Below the pieces are notes generated by a model. It saw only the letters and a list, made by a program, of their open reading frames with translations, made no database searches and was not told where the DNA came from. Shown here in pieces: positions 26,402 through 34,998 of a stretch of 64,000 nucleotides of DNA. Each line of letters starts with the position of its first letter. Positions within the stretch are counted from its first letter, which is position 1. The position numbers were made by a program, and so were the translations under genes. The DNA comes from Streptomyces noursei ATCC 11455 (GTDB lineage: Bacteria > Actinomycetota > Actinomycetes > Streptomycetales > Streptomycetaceae): the NCBI RefSeq assembly GCF_001704275.1, contig NZ_CP011533.1, positions 8,122,001 through 8,186,000 on the forward strand, given 5' to 3'.

Positions 26402-26863
26402 ATGGAAACCTTGACCGTGCAACGCGTCATCGCGGCGCCGCTCGCCGACGTATTCGACTGGTGCGCCACCACCACCAACTACACCCGCACACCGTTCGTC
26501 CTCAAGGCGCGGTTGGCCCGACCGGGACAGAGCGCACCCTACGGAGCGGGCGCCGTCCGGTTGCACACATGGGCGATCGGCTGGTTCCGCGAACGGATCA
26601 CCACCTACAACCCGCCGTATGACTTCGACTACGTCGTCGAACGCAGCTTCCCGCCGGCTCGGCACGAACTGGGCCGGATGACCTTCACCGAGGTGCCTGG
26701 CGGCACCCTCGTCGCCTGGACCACCACCTTCGAGGTCCCCCTCCCTCTCGTCGGCGCCGCCCTCACCCGGGCACTCGCCAAGCCCGTCGTCGCCCATGTC
26801 TTCGGCAAGATCCTCTCCGCCGCCGACACGGCACTCACGACCGCCGCGACCAACCACCGCTGA
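26402..26863 (+). CDS. SRPBCC-superfamily protein (polyketide cyclase-like)
   Basis: 153 aa. METLTVQRVIAAPLADVFDW is the typical opening beta strand and helix of START/SRPBCC proteins; alternating strands (YDFDYVVERSFPPARHELGR, GGTLVAWTTTFEVPLP) and a long C-terminal helix (VVAHVFGKILSAADTAL) complete the cavity fold. It binds or transforms a small hydrophobic ligand; the ligand is unknown. Confidence 0.82.
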   Translation: METLTVQRVIAAPLADVFDWCATTTNYTRTPFVLKARLARPGQSAPYGAGAVRLHTWAIGWFRERITTYNPPYDFDYVVERSFPPARHELGRMTFTEVPGGTLVAWTTTFEVPLPLVGAALTRALAKPVVAHVFGKILSAADTALTTAATNHR

Positions 26864-27089
26864 GCGGGCCGCTCGTCCGCTCCTCGACGAGCCCGGATCC
26901 CCCTCTCTGTTCGTCCGGGCGAGCGGGGCACACAGCAGGGGAGTGGAGTGACGTGGCGTATCTGCGCGCTGCACCCCGTCCGTACAGAGTGATGGCGGGC
27001 ACCTCGAATTCTTGAAGGTGCCCGGCAGCGTCTGAATCGCAGCGTCTGAATCGAAGCCGCCTGGAAGGCATTGTCGATAGGCTGCTCGG

Positions 27090-27587
27090 ATGTTCACAGT
27101 TCGTCGCGCCGGCCAGTACGACGGGGACATCCTCGGCGAGATCCACGCCGCAGCCTGGGAGGCGGCCTACGCCCCCTTCTTCGCCCCGGAGTTCGCCACC
27201 CGGGCGGTCCAGAGCAGGCGAACACGGTGGCACGAAAGGCTCGCACAGGGAGCAGGGGCGATCCTGCTAGCCGAACACGACAGCCGTCCTTTGGCGATGT
27301 CCGCCTTCAGCCTGTCCTCGACTCGGCCGGGTCTTGCCGAGATTCTCACGTTCTCCAGTCACCCCGACAGCTGGGGCAGTGGCGTCGCCGCCGCATTGAT
27401 GACCGAGACACTGCGCCACCTGCGCAACGACGGGTTCAGCGAGGTGCACCTGTGGACACTGCGCGACACTCCACGATCCCGTCACTTCTACACCAAGTGC
27501 GGTTTCACCGAGCGCGGCACCGTACGCACCCACGACTTCGGCGATGGGAACTCCCTTGACCAGGTCGAATACGAGCGAGTGTGCTGA
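27090..27587 (+). CDS. GNAT-family N-acetyltransferase
   Basis: 165 aa, complete GNAT fold. FTVRRAGQYDGDILGEIHAA opens the domain. The acetyl-CoA loop is SHPDSWGSGVAAALM (the Q/R-x-x-G-x-G/A site), and HLWTLRDTPRSRHFYTKCGF is the usual C-terminal strand-helix. Substrate unknown. TAGGCT ends 6 nt before the ATG, so the transcript is probably leaderless. Confidence 0.9.
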   Translation: MFTVRRAGQYDGDILGEIHAAAWEAAYAPFFAPEFATRAVQSRRTRWHERLAQGAGAILLAEHDSRPLAMSAFSLSSTRPGLAEILTFSSHPDSWGSGVAAALMTETLRHLRNDGFSEVHLWTLRDTPRSRHFYTKCGFTERGTVRTHDFGDGNSLDQVEYERVC

Positions 27588-27716
27588 GACTTCCAGGGGA
27601 CTCCTGTCGTCTCCCGGCCCGCGACGCGACCAGCCGCAGCTCGCCGCCGTGCTAACGGAATTGATGGCCGGCCGCCCTGGCGGGCAGACGGCCGCCCGGC
27701 CTTCGCGGGCACACCT

Positions 27717-28268
27717 TCAGGCGGTCGATGCCCGGCGCTGTGCGGCGCGATGGCGACGGTAGTAGGAGATCGTGACGGCTGCGGTCAGCGGGCCCCAGAG
27801 GACCAGCGGCTGATAGAGAACGCCGACGAGCAGGTGTCCGGTGGACGTCATGTCCGGATGCGGATACGTCCACCACCAGGGGACGTTGGCCCAGAGCGCG
27901 GTCAGGACGACTGCGCCCAGGGCGGCAGGGACGACAACGGCCATGGGGCGGACCCTGCGCCCTCCGACCAGCGGAATCCAGCGCGGGATGACCTCGCCCC
28001 ACGGTCGTACCAGGCCGATCGTCAGGAAGGCGACCAGCTCGCAGAGCACGCTGAGCGTCAGCATCCATGCCTTGGACCCGAGCGTCTCGTAGGGCACGAA
28101 GCCCGCCGCGGTGTAACCGGCGGGGAATCCGAGCACCATGGCGATGCGCCACAGCCCACTGGGCAGCACCACCAGCGTGGTCAGATGTGCGGCCCAGACC
28201 GCCCAACGGGCAGGTGTCGGTGCTGATTTGGTGGGCGAGGAGGGCACGTGAAAGTTCATGTGACCCAT
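27717..28268 (-). CDS. Four-helix membrane protein of unknown function
   Basis: 183 aa (180 if the second Met at 28259 is used, which fits the GAGG ribosome site better). Hydrophobic helices: WAVWAAHLTTLVVLPSGLWR, MLTLSVLCELVAFLTIGLVR, VVPAALGAVVLTALWANVPW and LVGVLYQPLVLWGPLTAAVT. The protein family is common in Streptomyces, but I know no function. A TetR-like palindrome lies just upstream. Confidence 0.72.
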   Translation of the reverse strand: MGHMNFHVPSSPTKSAPTPARWAVWAAHLTTLVVLPSGLWRIAMVLGFPAGYTAAGFVPYETLGSKAWMLTLSVLCELVAFLTIGLVRPWGEVIPRWIPLVGGRRVRPMAVVVPAALGAVVLTALWANVPWWWTYPHPDMTSTGHLLVGVLYQPLVLWGPLTAAVTISYYRRHRAAQRRASTA

Positions 28269-28281
28269 CCTCAGTCACCGT

Positions 28282-28298
28282 CTGACGCCGTCCGTCAG
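28282..28298. promoter_or_regulatory. TetR-like operator upstream of the membrane protein gene
   Basis: CTGACG-CCGTC-CGTCAG is a perfect 6-bp-arm palindrome with a 5-bp centre, 13-22 nt upstream of the two possible starts. The form is typical of TetR-family operators, but no TetR gene is adjacent. Confidence 0.55.
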
Positions 28299-28538
28299 CC
28301 TGAGCGGCACACTTGTATGAGCCGCCGGCACGAGACTGGCGCGGTGTTGATCGGGCCAGCGGCGGAAGCGCAGTCATCCTCCGCGACGATGCGCCCGGCG
28401 GACTCGTGGATTCAAGGGTGCGGTCGCGGTCGCGGTTGCAGTGGTGGCTGCAGTCGTGCGCCGTCCCGGACGCGGTCGTGGGCACGGTGGACGCGATGGG
28501 GGACGGGTGACGGGCGGTCGTGCGAGCCCTTCAGATCC

Positions 28539-28922
28539 TCAACGGCGGTCCACCGCGCCGTCCCTCGCCCCGAAGCCCGCCCCGAAGCCTGCCCCGAAGT
28601 CCTCCTCGAAATAGCTGTCGTGCCGGACGCGGAACTCCTTGAGTTCCTCGCTGCCGCGCTGCGACATCTCCGCGACCCTTTCGAAGAACTCCTCGCGCGG
28701 GGCGCCCGGGGAGAAGAGCATGAGCATCGACATGGGTTCGTCCGTGACGTTCTTGAAGGCGTGCAGGCCGCCGACCGGCACGTACAGGAAGTCGCCGGCG
28801 CGGCCCGTCACCCACTTCTCGCCGTTGACGAGCTCCAGCTCCCCGGAGAGGACGTAGAAGGACTCCGACATCGCCTTGTGGAAGCGGGTCTTGGCGCCGG
28901 CGGCCCGCGCCGCCAGGCCCAC
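28539..28922 (-). pseudogene. Cupin-domain protein lacking its 5' part
   Basis: 127 aa of open frame. The second half of a cupin barrel is readable: KAMSESFYVLSGELELVNGE, RAGDFLYVPVGGLHAFKN and MSMLMLFSPGAPREEFFERV. Cupin motif 1 normally begins with G-x-H-x-H; here only KTRFH remains and the first strands are missing. The frame begins precisely where the WYL-type regulator gene breaks off, so a deletion has joined the two. Confidence 0.7.
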
Positions 28923-29395
28923 CTTGCGAGCACGCGACGGTGGCGCACCGCGGCCCCCACGGCGGTGAGCGCGGTCGAGTCGATGGGTGGCGCCGGGAAC
29001 TCCCAGTAGTTCTGAAGCCTGGTCAGGCGCAGGGATCGCATGGACACCCGCAGCGGAGCGGGCATCACTTGCTCCAGGGTGGCCAGCGCCCTCGCCGCGT
29101 CGTCTCCCAGGCCGAACACCGTGCTGGGCGCGGTCTGCAGGGCCACCGCGACGGCAAGGGCCTGATCGTCGTTGAACAGCAGCGGCGGGAGGGTGTGCCC
29201 GGCGCCGAGCCGATAGCCGCCGTCGGGGCCGTGGACGGTGGTGATCGGGTGGTCGAGCTGGCGCAGCGTCTCGATGTCGCGGCGGACGGTGCGCTCACTG
29301 ACCCCGAGCCTGCCGGCCAGTTCACGCAGCGGCCACTGCCGGCGCGATCCGAGAAGGGACAACAGCCGCAATGCCCGTCGTGAGGTGCTCGCCAT
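28923..29395 (-). pseudogene. YafY/WYL-type regulator truncated at its ligand domain
   Basis: The frame from ATG 29395 has an intact HTH_11 domain (RRQWPLRELAGRLGVSERTV, RRDIETLRQLDHPI), the GGYRLGAG hinge and the start of the sensory region up to AVRHRRVL. Then homology stops and DNA of the cupin gene begins, in another frame. The WYL core and C-terminal domain are gone. The DNA-binding part could still be made, so a residual repressor cannot be excluded. Confidence 0.75.
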
Positions 29396-29405
29396 CGCCC
29401 TATCA

Positions 29406-29421
29406 TGGCCGGTCCCGGCCA
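29406..29421. promoter_or_regulatory. Palindrome between truncated regulator and monooxygenase remnant
   Basis: TGGCCG-GTCC-CGGCCA is an exact 6-bp-arm palindrome in the divergent control region, 11 nt upstream of the regulator start. It is a plausible operator for the YafY-type protein. Confidence 0.45.
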
Positions 29422-29485
29422 CTCGGTGTCCACTACCGGTGTCATCGTCGGTCCGCGAAGGCAACTGGCGGTGAAAGGGGACGAC

Positions 29486-30005
29486 ATGCGTGTGGTTGTG
29501 GTGGGTGGCGGGATCGGTGGGGTCGCGTTGGCCGCGGGGTTGCGTCGCCGGGGTTTCGAAGTGGCGGCGTTCGATCGGGACGCCGAGGTCGCGGCGACGG
29601 GCGGCTACCACATCACCCTGGACGAGCGGGCGCAGTCGGCACTGCGGGAACTGGTCGCGCCGGAGATCATGGAGCGTCTGTTGGCGTCGGCCTCGGCGTT
29701 GCGGCTGCGCGACCGCGACGCGTTCTGGGACCGGCGGGGCCGGTTCCTCGGCCACGGGCCGGATCTCAGCGGTGATTCCGGCGTCGATATCGACCGCATC
29801 ACCCTGCGCACGTTGCTCGCCGAGGCGGTCGGCGGTGATCTGCACCTGGGGCGGACCGCGTCCGCGATCGGGCCGGCGGCTCGACTGCGCCGACGTCTTT
29901 GACGATGGACGTCTGCGTGCCGGGGTGGCTGGTCGACGCCGACCTGCGGGGATACGCGCGGTGGTGGTCCCCTGCCGTGGTACCGGACGCGCCGCTCGTG
30001 GGTTC
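29486..30005 (+). pseudogene. FAD-dependent monooxygenase, broken
   Basis: The frame from ATG 29486 begins with the FAD Rossmann motif VVVGGGIGGVALAAGL and continues through FDRDAEVAATGGYHITLDER and DRITLRTLLAEAVGGDL before a stop at 29902. Homologous sequence continues in other frames (DVFDDGRLRAGVA, then LVDADL), showing at least two frameshifts. The G-D motif region and substrate domain are missing. A normal enzyme of this class has about 380 aa. Confidence 0.75.
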
Positions 30006-30303
30006 GTCGGGCACCATAGTGATCATGACACGCACCGCCGAGCACGCCGCGAGCGCGAGGGCGAGCAGTCACCACCGCCAGCTCTCTCACCTCGGTCACC
30101 TCGGTCACCCGGGAAGTGTCCGAAGCCTCGTGTGACTGGCGACTGCTCGCGTTGCGTCCGTGGGGCGGTGTGCCGTCTCTCGGGCCCGGAGCGGGCTTGC
30201 TCCTGCCAGGAGTTGAGATCGCGGGTGTTTCGCGCTCCCATCCGCCGCGGTATGGAACCGGGATGTCCAGCACTCGGTGCACCGCCTGCCTGGTGGGAGC
30301 CCT

Positions 30304-31310
30304 GTGGCCCACGACTTGAGAAACGGGGAACGAGGGTTGTTGGACGAGACGGTGTTCCGCAGCGACGATGTGCCCGCGGCCGAGCGGTTCGATTACTGGG
30401 CCGAGATCCTGGGGCGTACCCACGCTCCCATGGAGCTGCGCAGCGACCACGCCGATGACTTCCGGGCATGCCAGCGTGTGGTGGACCTCGGCGCCGTCAC
30501 CGTGTGGTCCGCCACCTATCTTCCGTTGGTCTTCCGGCGCACGCCGAAGCTGATCCGGCAGTCCGATCCCGAGGCGTACCACCTTGCACTCGTGGTACGC
30601 GGCACCGGTGCGGGTGCGTGGGCGCACCGGGAAACCGAGTACCAGCCGTACGACCTGTTCCTCAACTCCTCCTCGCTGCCGGCCGACGTGCACAGCAGCG
30701 GGGCCACGGTCACGACGGTGGCGCTGGAGCTTCCCAAGACCATGGTGTCGCTACCGCGCGACGTGGCCCGCCGGATAGTGGGGGTGCCGGTGTCGGGACG
30801 GGAAGGGATGGGCGCCCTCCTGGCACGGTTCCTCACCCAGATCACCGACGACACCACCCCCTACCAGCCTGCCGACGGCCCCGACTGGGCGTGGTCCTGG
30901 CCGATCTGACGGCTGCGCTCTTCGCCCACCTGCTCGAAGCAGGCGACTGCCTCCCGCCGGAGACGCACCGCCAGACCCTCATCTTGCGCATCCAGGCGTT
31001 CATCCGGGAGCACCTGCACGATCCGCAGCTCACCCCCGCCGCGATCGCCGCCAGCCACCACATCTCCACCAGCTATCTGCACCGTCTCTTCCGGGACGAG
31101 GACGCCACGGTCGCCGCGTGGATCCGTCGTCTACGCCTGGAGGCGGCCCACCGCGAGCTCACCGACCCGGCACTCCGGGCCGTCCCCATCCACGCCATCG
31201 CCACCCGCTGGGGCTTCCCCCGGGCGACCGACTTCAGCCGCGCCTATCGCGCCGCCTACGGCACCACGCCGAGGGAGCAGCGGCATGAGGCTCTTCGCGG
31301 CCAGGAGTGA
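30304..31310 (+). pseudogene. AraC-family regulator with a single frameshift
   Basis: The first frame (GTG 30304 or TTG 30337 to TGA 30909) encodes the AraC-binding-like domain: FDYWAEILGRTHAPMELRSD, YHLALVVRGTGAGAWAH and YDLFLNSSSLP. The second frame, to 31310, holds the HTH: AIAASHHISTSYLHRLFRDE and RWGFPRATDFSRAYRAAYGT. Adding one C to the CCCC run near 30883 would rejoin them as a protein of about 335 aa. This is a recent mutation or a sequencing error. Confidence 0.82.
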
Positions 31311-31393
31311 ACATCGCCGACGCGGTTGTGCAGCCAGCGTGCGGCCGGCGGCCACTGGCGCCCACCTCCGTACACCGGGCGCGGGGCGGAACC

Positions 31394-31421
31394 AGGCCCG
31401 CCACCGTCGGGTGGCGGGCCT
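31394..31421. terminator. Bidirectional terminator hairpin
   Basis: Perfect 12-bp arms AGGCCCGCCACC and GGTGGCGGGCCT with a 4-nt loop, placed between the convergent AraC and glycosyltransferase genes. Confidence 0.8.
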
Positions 31422-31448
31422 CCAGGGCCTGCTGGTCGGGCACCTTTC

Positions 31449-32672
31449 TCAGCCGACCTTGTCGAGCAGCAGCTTCGCGGCCACCGCCGCCCCGTCGGCG
31501 CGGATCTGACCGGCCACAGTTGCTGCCCGGGCTCGGGTCTCGGGAGCCAGGGCGATACCGAGCGCGGCCGACAGGGACTCGAAGGTCGGGTTCGGGCCGT
31601 CGTGTGCCGCCCCGATGCCGAGGTCGGCCACGCGGCCGGCCCAGTACGGCTGGTCCGCCAGCTGGGGTATGACCACCTGGGGCGCACCGGCCCGGGCGGC
31701 CGTGGTCGTGGTGCCCGCGCCGCCGTGGTGGACGACGGCGGCGACACGCGGGAACAGGGCGTGGTGGTCGACCTCCCCGACGGCGAAGCAGTCGTCCTGG
31801 TCGTCGGCCACGGCCAGGTCGGCCCAGCCGCGGGAGAGAAGCACCCGGCGGCCCTGCGCCCGGACCGCCTCGATGGCCGCCCGGGCCACGTCGTCCGCGT
31901 CGCGCAGGGGAATGCTGCCGAACCCCACGTACACCGGCGGCTCGCCGGCGTGGAGGAACGCCTCCACGTCGGCCGGCAGCGGGTGGTCGTCCGTCCGGAA
32001 CCACGCGCCGGTCTGCACCACGTCGAGGTCCGCCGGCTCCTGCCACGGGCCGAGGACCGGGTCGGTGGCCAGCCAGGGGCGGTCGGTGAGGACGTGGTCG
32101 CGGAAGTGGTCCACCGGCGGCAGGCCGATGGACGCCCGGTGGGCGTTGAGACCGGTCCCGAACAGCACGTTCATGTTTTCGGTGTCCAGGTCCCACAGCA
32201 TGCGGTTGTCGGTCACGCCGGGCGGGAACGGCCGGCCCGGCCGCTCGAACGGCGGGTGGTGGGGCGAGGGCAGGTAGGAGGGGAAGTAGGCGACGAACAC
32301 GTAAGGGATGCCCAGGTGCTCGGCCGCCGTGCTCGCGCCGGCCGCGGCCGGGAGCAGACCGGTCGCCAGGATCACGTCGCATCCCTCGGCCGCCGTGACG
32401 ACCGCCTCGTACGTCGTGGCGGTCATCGCCGCCGCGCGTGCGGGCAGCCCCTCCGCGGGAGCCTTCGTCTTCCCGGTGAGCACCCCCTTCACGAACGGGC
32501 GCACCGGCTCGCCGATCGGCACCAGCGGGAGGCCGACGGAGTCGAACAGCTCCGCGAAGTCCGGAGGCGTGCACATCCGCACGTCCACTCCGAGGTCCCG
32601 CAACTGCACCGCAACCGCAACCAGCGGTTCGACGTCTCCGCGCGACCCGTAGGCCATCAACAGCACACGCAT
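31449..32672 (-). CDS. GT-B glycosyltransferase, MGT/GT1 family
   Basis: 407 aa. The N-terminus MRVLLMAYGSRGDVEPLVAV is the GT1 acceptor-domain opening; the C-terminal half carries VYVGFGSIPLRDADDV and the nucleotide-sugar site VVHHGGAGTTTTAARAGAPQ with QLADQPYWAGRV. This resembles macrolide-, glycopeptide- and sterol-type glycosyltransferases. It could glycosylate a small lipophilic molecule either in biosynthesis or in self-protection. An MFS exporter and a P450 lie nearby, but no complete biosynthetic cluster is visible. Confidence 0.9.
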   Translation of the reverse strand: MRVLLMAYGSRGDVEPLVAVAVQLRDLGVDVRMCTPPDFAELFDSVGLPLVPIGEPVRPFVKGVLTGKTKAPAEGLPARAAAMTATTYEAVVTAAEGCDVILATGLLPAAAGASTAAEHLGIPYVFVAYFPSYLPSPHHPPFERPGRPFPPGVTDNRMLWDLDTENMNVLFGTGLNAHRASIGLPPVDHFRDHVLTDRPWLATDPVLGPWQEPADLDVVQTGAWFRTDDHPLPADVEAFLHAGEPPVYVGFGSIPLRDADDVARAAIEAVRAQGRRVLLSRGWADLAVADDQDDCFAVGEVDHHALFPRVAAVVHHGGAGTTTTAARAGAPQVVIPQLADQPYWAGRVADLGIGAAHDGPNPTFESLSAALGIALAPETRARAATVAGQIRADGAAVAAKLLLDKVG

Positions 32673-32795
32673 GTAGTGAGTCTCGTTTCGTGGGATTCCG
32701 CGCTCGGCCTGGCCTCGGGGTTCCGGGTCAGGAGGGCGATTCTGCGGCACCCCCGGGGTCTTGCGGCAAGCCCCCCTGTGCGCTATATCTTGATC
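32673..32795 (+). promoter_or_regulatory. Leaderless-type promoter before a 51-aa frame
   Basis: TTGCGG (32761-32766), a 17-nt spacer, TATATC (32784-32789) and then 6 nt to ATG 32796. This is one of the best-formed promoter-like elements in the window. The rest of the segment, up to the glycosyltransferase start, shows nothing else. Confidence 0.5.
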
Positions 32796-32951
32796 ATGGA
32801 AAGAGCGGCTGCTTCCCTTTCCAGCTCTGGTCCGCTGCTGACGGACGAGCACACGCAAGTCACCACTCCCGCTTTCGCGTTCTCGCGCCTTGAGCGTCTG
32901 CGGCGCTCCGAGCCTCGATGGGTTTCCGCGCAGGCTCCGCGCACGGCTTGA
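32796..32951 (+). CDS. Small hypothetical ORF, possible leader peptide
   Basis: 51 aa, placed directly behind a promoter-like element and 133 nt upstream of the MFS exporter gene. The peptide is Ser/Thr-rich at first (SLSSSGPLLTDEHTQVTTPA) and basic at the end (RLERLRRSEPRW). It matches no family I know. It may be a translated leader of the exporter transcript or a chance frame; codon bias is only moderate. Confidence 0.35.
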   Translation: MERAAASLSSSGPLLTDEHTQVTTPAFAFSRLERLRRSEPRWVSAQAPRTA

Positions 32952-33084
32952 AGCCCCTTGCTCCTTCTCGGGTCGGCCCTCCTGGACGCAGCCACTTCCG
33001 GCGCAAGCAATCCCCAACCCTCTGCAGCCAGAGATGTTCATGAGATGACGCCATCGCCTGGCGAGGCGGCGGGAAGGGAGTGCT

Positions 33085-34497
33085 GTGACCGTGTGGGAAG
33101 TCGAGGGGCGAAACGGAGCCCGCTGGGCGCTGGTCTCCGTCGCGTTGGGTGTCTTCTGCATCCAGCTCGACTCGTTCGCCCTGAACCTGGCCCTGCCGCA
33201 CGTCAGGGACGAACTCGGCGTATCCAGCGGGGAGTTGCAGTGGGCGGTCGGTTCGTACCTCCTGTCGTGCGGCACACTGATGTTGGGCGCGGGCCGGATG
33301 AGCGATCTGTTCGGCCGGCGCCGCCTGCTGGTCGGGGGACTGGCGCTGTTCGGACTGGCGTCGCTGTGGTGCGCACTGGCGCCCTCGCTGCCGGCGTTGG
33401 TGGCGGCCCGCGTGGTACAGGGCGCGGGCGGCGCGTCGATCATGCCGGCCGGACTGGCGCTCCTGACGAACGTCTTCCCGCCCGCCGTGCGCGGCCGGGC
33501 CACGGGGTGGGCGCTGGGCATCGGCGGACTGGCCACCGCCTGCGGCCCCTTCGTCGGCGGTGCCCTGACCCAAATGGTGTCCTGGCGGGCAGTGTTCTGG
33601 CTCAACGTGCCGCTGGGTGTGGTGGCTGCGATCTGCGCCCGTCGGGCCCAGGAGTCGCGGGACACCACGGTCTCCGGGCGCGTCGACTGGCCGGGGCTGG
33701 CCACCGGGACCGCCGCCATCGCGGCCCTGGCCCTCTTCGTCGACCGTGGCCCGGTATGGGGCTGGACGTCCCCCGCCGGCCTCGGCGCGCTGTGCCTGGT
33801 GGCGTTGGCGCTGGTGGCCTTCGCACGGATCGAACTCCGCACGGCCGATCCGCTGATCGCGCCCGCGCTGTTCCGCAACGGCGCTTTCGTGGCGCTGACC
33901 GCGGCGGGCGCGGTGGCCAACGCCGCGACCGTGGTGTTCCTCTTCGTCGTACCGCTCTCCCTCCAAGACGGCCAGCGGCTGACGCCGTTGACGGCCGGGG
34001 TGGCCTTCATCGCCCCCGCCGGGGCCATGGCCGCCGCCGGCCCCTTCGCGGGCCGGGTGACCAGCGCACGCGCCGTACCGGTGATGGCGACGAGCCTGGG
34101 AGTGGGCGCGGTGGTCCTGCTGGGCGCGGCGTTCGTCTCCGGACTGCCGCTGTATCTCGCGGCGGTGACCGCCGGCGGGGCGGCGCTGGGCGTCGGCAAC
34201 GCCCTGACGCTGACCGCCACCCAGGGCGTCATCCGGCCCGAACGCGCCGGTGAGGCATCCGGCTTGACCAAGACGGTCATCACGGTTGCGGCCGGGCTGG
34301 GCGTGGTCGCCGCAGGCCCCGCGACCGACCCCGGCGGCACCGCGGCGACCGGCGACAACGGGCCCTTGGCCGTGGCCGGAGCCGGCTGCCTGGCGGCCTG
34401 CCTGCTGCTGGTCCTGTGGAGGTGGGTCCGGCGCCGCCGGCGCGCTCGGCGATCGCAAGAGCCGGTGCCCTCGGCGTCGGACAGCGTGGTGCGCTGA
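33085..34497 (+). CDS. MFS transporter, DHA2 (14-TMS) family
   Basis: 470 aa from GTG 33085, which has a GGGAG ribosome site. DHA2 markers: QLDSFALNLALPHVRDEL in helix 1, GRMSDLFGRRRLLVGGL in the first loop, and motif C in helix 5 (GIGGLATACGPFVGGAL). Fourteen hydrophobic helices, then a basic C-terminal tail. It is likely a proton-driven exporter of an antibiotic-like compound. It stands between the glycosyltransferase and P450 genes. Confidence 0.9.
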   Translation: MTVWEVEGRNGARWALVSVALGVFCIQLDSFALNLALPHVRDELGVSSGELQWAVGSYLLSCGTLMLGAGRMSDLFGRRRLLVGGLALFGLASLWCALAPSLPALVAARVVQGAGGASIMPAGLALLTNVFPPAVRGRATGWALGIGGLATACGPFVGGALTQMVSWRAVFWLNVPLGVVAAICARRAQESRDTTVSGRVDWPGLATGTAAIAALALFVDRGPVWGWTSPAGLGALCLVALALVAFARIELRTADPLIAPALFRNGAFVALTAAGAVANAATVVFLFVVPLSLQDGQRLTPLTAGVAFIAPAGAMAAAGPFAGRVTSARAVPVMATSLGVGAVVLLGAAFVSGLPLYLAAVTAGGAALGVGNALTLTATQGVIRPERAGEASGLTKTVITVAAGLGVVAAGPATDPGGTAATGDNGPLAVAGAGCLAACLLLVLWRWVRRRRRARRSQEPVPSASDSVVR

Positions 34498-34776
34498 CCG
34501 CCGGCATTCCCCTGCGCTCGTGCCGTACGACCTCTCACCGGCCGGGCATCGCGCTGGTGACGCCCCATGGCCTGGCGCGCCGGCTGCCGCCGTCCCCACC
34601 GCCGCCACGCGGCAGAACCTGCGGATGCGGGTGGGCTCCGACAGGCTGTGGCGCCGGCTCACTCGTTCAGGCGCGCGTCAGGTGCTGTGGACGCGGTGAA
34701 CGGCCACGGTAGGGGTGAGGGTTCAGCAGATCGGTGAGGTGCTTCCCGGCGCTGTCCTGACATCGATGCTGCCGGC
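34498..34776. other. Gap between MFS gene and P450 locus
   Basis: About 280 nt without a recognisable gene or hairpin. The downstream direct repeats and small frame are listed separately. Confidence 0.35.
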
Positions 34777-34810
34777 TTCGAGCGGCGACCCTGAGTTCGA
34801 GCGGCGACCC
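34777..34810 (+). repeat. Direct repeat upstream of the P450 locus
   Basis: TTCGAGCGGCGACCC occurs twice (34777-34791 and 34796-34810) with a 4-nt gap, a 19-bp period. This is close to two helical turns, as in tandem activator sites. It lies just upstream of a strong ribosome site. Confidence 0.6.
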
Positions 34811-34824
34811 AGAGGAGGTGGACG

Positions 34825-34959
34825 ATGAGCGTGCCGCTGATCGCTTCGATGTGCGGCGATCCGTTCTTCGACGCCTCGTGTGCAATCGATGGCCGGCGCG
34901 GGATGCCTGCGGGACGGGCCGAGGTGGACTCGTGCCCGGGCAACGGGCCGCCTGGGTAG
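34825..34959 (+). CDS. 44-aa ORF with a very strong ribosome site
   Basis: AGAGGAGGTG is placed 5 nt before the ATG, the best ribosome-binding site in this part of the window. The peptide has three Cys (SMCGD, DASCAIDG, VDSCPG), a Phe pair and a Gly/Pro-rich end (GNGPPG). Third positions are mostly G/C. Its stop lies inside a stable hairpin, and the P450 gene begins 39 nt later. It could be a leader peptide, a precursor peptide or a truncated gene. It has no Tyr or Trp, which known P450-crosslinked peptides need. Confidence 0.45.
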   Translation: MSVPLIASMCGDPFFDASCAIDGRRGMPAGRAEVDSCPGNGPPG

Positions 34960-34966
34960 CGGCCCG
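34944..34966 (+). terminator. Hairpin between the 44-aa ORF and the P450 gene
   Basis: CGGGCCGC-N7-GCGGCCCG, with an extra A-T pair at the base, forms a 9-bp stem. The stop codon of the small ORF lies in the loop and 3' arm. It could act as a terminator or attenuator. Confidence 0.55.
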
Positions 34967-34998
34967 TCGAGTCAACGTACAAGCCATCCAGCAGAGGG

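Noticed and set aside
31449..34568. A 1039-aa minus-strand frame that includes the glycosyltransferase
   Set aside because: The glycosyltransferase starts at 32672. The upstream extension is antisense to the MFS gene and has no protein character, so a fusion protein is not supported.
34825..34959. The 44-aa frame as a proven precursor of a P450-modified peptide
   Set aside because: It has no Tyr or Trp, and no recognised precursor motif is present. It is kept only as a candidate small ORF.
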